Positions 15,283 through 16,280 of a stretch of 16,280 nucleotides of DNA are shown here, piece by piece (within the stretch, counting starts at the first letter, position 1; each line of letters starts with the position of its first letter). The position numbers and the translations under genes were made by a program. The stretch comes from Dehalococcoidia bacterium (GTDB lineage Bacteria > Chloroflexota > Dehalococcoidia > Lucifugimonadales > UBA3495): contig DPHC01000002.1 of assembly GCA_003523055.1 (NCBI GenBank), positions 561,692 through 577,971 on the forward strand, read 5' to 3'. Below the pieces are notes generated by a model. The model did not search any database. It was not told the DNA's origin and saw nothing but the letters and a program-made list of their open reading frames with translations.

Positions 15283-15717
15283 TTAAATCTTGTGCTTTTC
15301 TCCAACACATCGGCCATATAATTCAAAAGAATGATCAGTTATTTCAATTCCATATCTTTTATTAAGTTCTGTGCGCAATTGGTGAATAGATTCTTCTAAA
15401 ACTTCATCCATTTCAATATCCATAACGGTTTTACAAGATTCACAGTACAGATGGTGATGATGTCCACTTGAAGATTTTATTTCTACCCAGATACTTTGAT
15501 CAGGGGAAGTGAATGTATCTATTATGTTAACTGCAGCTAAATCATTAACAACTCTATACAATGTAGATAACGCGAATTGATCATTATAGTTTTTGAAAAT
15601 TTGTTGCACTGAAATAGGACCAGATAAGTCTTCTAGAATTTTCAAAAACCTCATTCTAGGCTTAGTAACAGTTATTCCATTTAATTTAAGTATATCTTTT
15701 CGTTCTGAGTTATCCAT
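15283..15717 (-). CDS. Fur family metalloregulator (Fur/Zur type)
   Basis: This is a 144-residue metal-sensing repressor of the Fur family. From the ATG at 15717 it begins with the usual DNA-binding lead-in (LKLNGITVTKPRMRFLKIL, 10-28). SVQQIFKNY follows, then the recognition helix LSTLYRVVNDL (50-60). The dimerisation domain has GHHHHLYCESC (85-95), with the His cluster and the CxxC zinc ligands Cys92 and Cys95. Near the end, HSFELYGRCVGE has Cys137 but Glu140 where the second CxxC normally has its second Cys, so the usual four-Cys zinc site is incomplete. An open frame runs to a TTG at 15804, but that lies inside the operator and adds unrelated residues. The gene is divergent from a Zn/Mn-binding lipoprotein gene, with a Fur-type operator between them, so it probably controls metal uptake and itself. 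Zinc sensing is favoured by context, not proven. Confidence 0.9.
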   Translation of the reverse strand: MDNSERKDILKLNGITVTKPRMRFLKILEDLSGPISVQQIFKNYNDQFALSTLYRVVNDLAAVNIIDTFTSPDQSIWVEIKSSSGHHHHLYCESCKTVMDIEMDEVLEESIHQLRTELNKRYGIEITDHSFELYGRCVGEKHKI

Positions 15718-15797
15718 TCTAATCCAAAAAATTAACCACAATTCAAGAACCAAATACATGTGAAAACATTCTAACACGAGAGTACGTTTTTTCAATC

Positions 15798-15827
15798 TTG
15801 ACAATGAGACTCATTCTCATTTATTAT
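15798..15827 (+). promoter_or_regulatory. Promoter of the metal-binding lipoprotein gene
   Basis: A perfect -35 TTGACA (15798-15803) and -10 TATTAT (15822-15827) are separated by 18 nt. Transcription would begin near 15834, about 26 nt before the chosen ATG. The spacer is filled by the Fur-type operator, so repressor binding would block polymerase. On the opposite strand TATAAT (15828-15823) could serve the regulator gene, although its -35 region is poor. Confidence 0.65.
15803..15821. promoter_or_regulatory. Fur/Zur-type operator, three perfect hexamers
   Basis: Read on the minus strand the site is AATGAGAATGAGTCTCATT: two direct AATGAG hexamers, a single spacer base, then the inverse hexamer CTCATT. 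This 6-6-1-6 arrangement is the same as that of the classic Fur box (GATAAT, GATAAT, one base, ATTATC), but with a different hexamer. It lies exactly between the -35 and -10 boxes of the lipoprotein promoter and over the likely start region of the divergent regulator gene, supporting repression of both. Confidence 0.7.
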
Positions 15828-15859
15828 ATAAATATAACGAAAGGATGGAATTAATAAAT

Positions 15860-16280
15860 ATGGCCTTGCAAAATCAGAAACTAATCAGAACATTTTTTTT
15901 ACTATTGATTGGAATAAGCATATTAATTTTAGGATGTAAAGAAGTTGACTTATCCACTAAGCCCAGTGACCATAATAAAGGTTTAGTAATCTCAGCAACT
16001 ATATTTCCTATCTATAGTATAGCCACGCAGATAACAGGAGATATCGGTACTGTAAAATTAATCATGCCCCCAGGAGAATCACCACATACTTTTGAGGCAA
16101 GACCATCTGATTTAAAAACTCTCACTGAGACTGATGTAGTGTTCGCCATAGGGCATGAATTGGATCATTGGATAGAAGATATGGTGGGCGATAATGCCTA
16201 TAATGTCACTATAGTTGATGAAAATATAGCCCTACGGGCCTACAATACGAGTGACAAACACGACGAGCACGACGAACACG
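15860..16280 (+). CDS. znuA: Zinc/manganese ABC transporter substrate-binding lipoprotein, N-terminal part
   Basis: This is the start of a cluster A-I metal-binding protein (ZnuA/AdcA/MntC type), cut by the window end after 140 codons. The signal peptide has Lys7 and Arg10, a hydrophobic stretch and the lipobox LILGC with Cys26. The mature part begins LVISATIFPIYSIATQITGD (42-61), as in this family. PPGESPHTFEARPSD (70-84) carries the first metal-ligand His76, and GHELDHWIEDM (98-108) matches the family's GxExW region. The last visible codons encode a His/Asp/Glu-rich run, the start of the flexible metal-capturing loop characteristic of zinc-specific members, which favours zinc over manganese. 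The ATG at 15860 is used, with AAAGGATGG at 15840-15848; an in-frame ATG at 15845 is too close to that site. Expression should be controlled by the adjacent Fur-type operator. Confidence 0.9.
   Translation, partial: MALQNQKLIRTFFLLLIGISILILGCKEVDLSTKPSDHNKGLVISATIFPIYSIATQITGDIGTVKLIMPPGESPHTFEARPSDLKTLTETDVVFAIGHELDHWIEDMVGDNAYNVTIVDENIALRAYNTSDKHDEHDEH

Overview
This is a gene-dense, A+T-rich bacterial segment with short spacers, overlapping genes, several GTG/TTG starts and lipobox signal peptides. No rRNA, tRNA, CRISPR array, transposase or phage gene was seen. The taxon cannot be fixed from the sequence. Lipoprotein binding proteins, an NAD-type short 6-phosphogluconate dehydrogenase, a BMP-type nucleoside transporter and a molybdenum hydroxylase would suit a free-living, perhaps marine, Chloroflexota-like (SAR202-type) bacterium, but that is a guess.

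Layout. (1) 1-3717, plus strand: a tight operon of the transketolase 3' end, 6-phosphogluconate dehydrogenase, a VOC-fold protein and a flavoprotein with flavin-dependent halogenase motifs. It ends in an inverted repeat that could also terminate the converging next gene. (2) 3759-6083, minus strand: a lone xanthine dehydrogenase-family molybdenum subunit. (3) 6236-7276, plus strand: GMP reductase, whose stop codon overlaps that of the converging gene. (4) 7273-12570, minus strand: a lipoprotein, ATPase, permease, permease and phosphoribosyltransferase operon for purine nucleoside or base uptake and salvage. Its last three junctions all have the same 8-nt start/stop overlap, and a hairpin lies after the lipoprotein gene. 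(5) 12720-13970, minus strand: an MFS transporter. (6) 14143-15162, plus strand: an ACR3-type arsenite exporter. (7) 15283-15717, minus strand: a Fur-family regulator, divergent from a zinc/manganese-binding lipoprotein gene (15860 to the window edge). The promoter between them contains a three-hexamer Fur-type operator.

How the genes fit together. GMP reductase (GMP to IMP), the hypoxanthine/guanine phosphoribosyltransferase and the BMP-type ABC importer form a purine salvage and interconversion cluster. The neighbouring molybdenum hydroxylase could act on purines, but its iron-sulfur and FAD subunits are not here. The right end is a metal and metalloid homeostasis block: arsenite efflux, a Fur/Zur-type sensor and a high-affinity Zn/Mn binding protein. 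The most unusual item is the halogenase-like enzyme at the end of a pentose phosphate operon.
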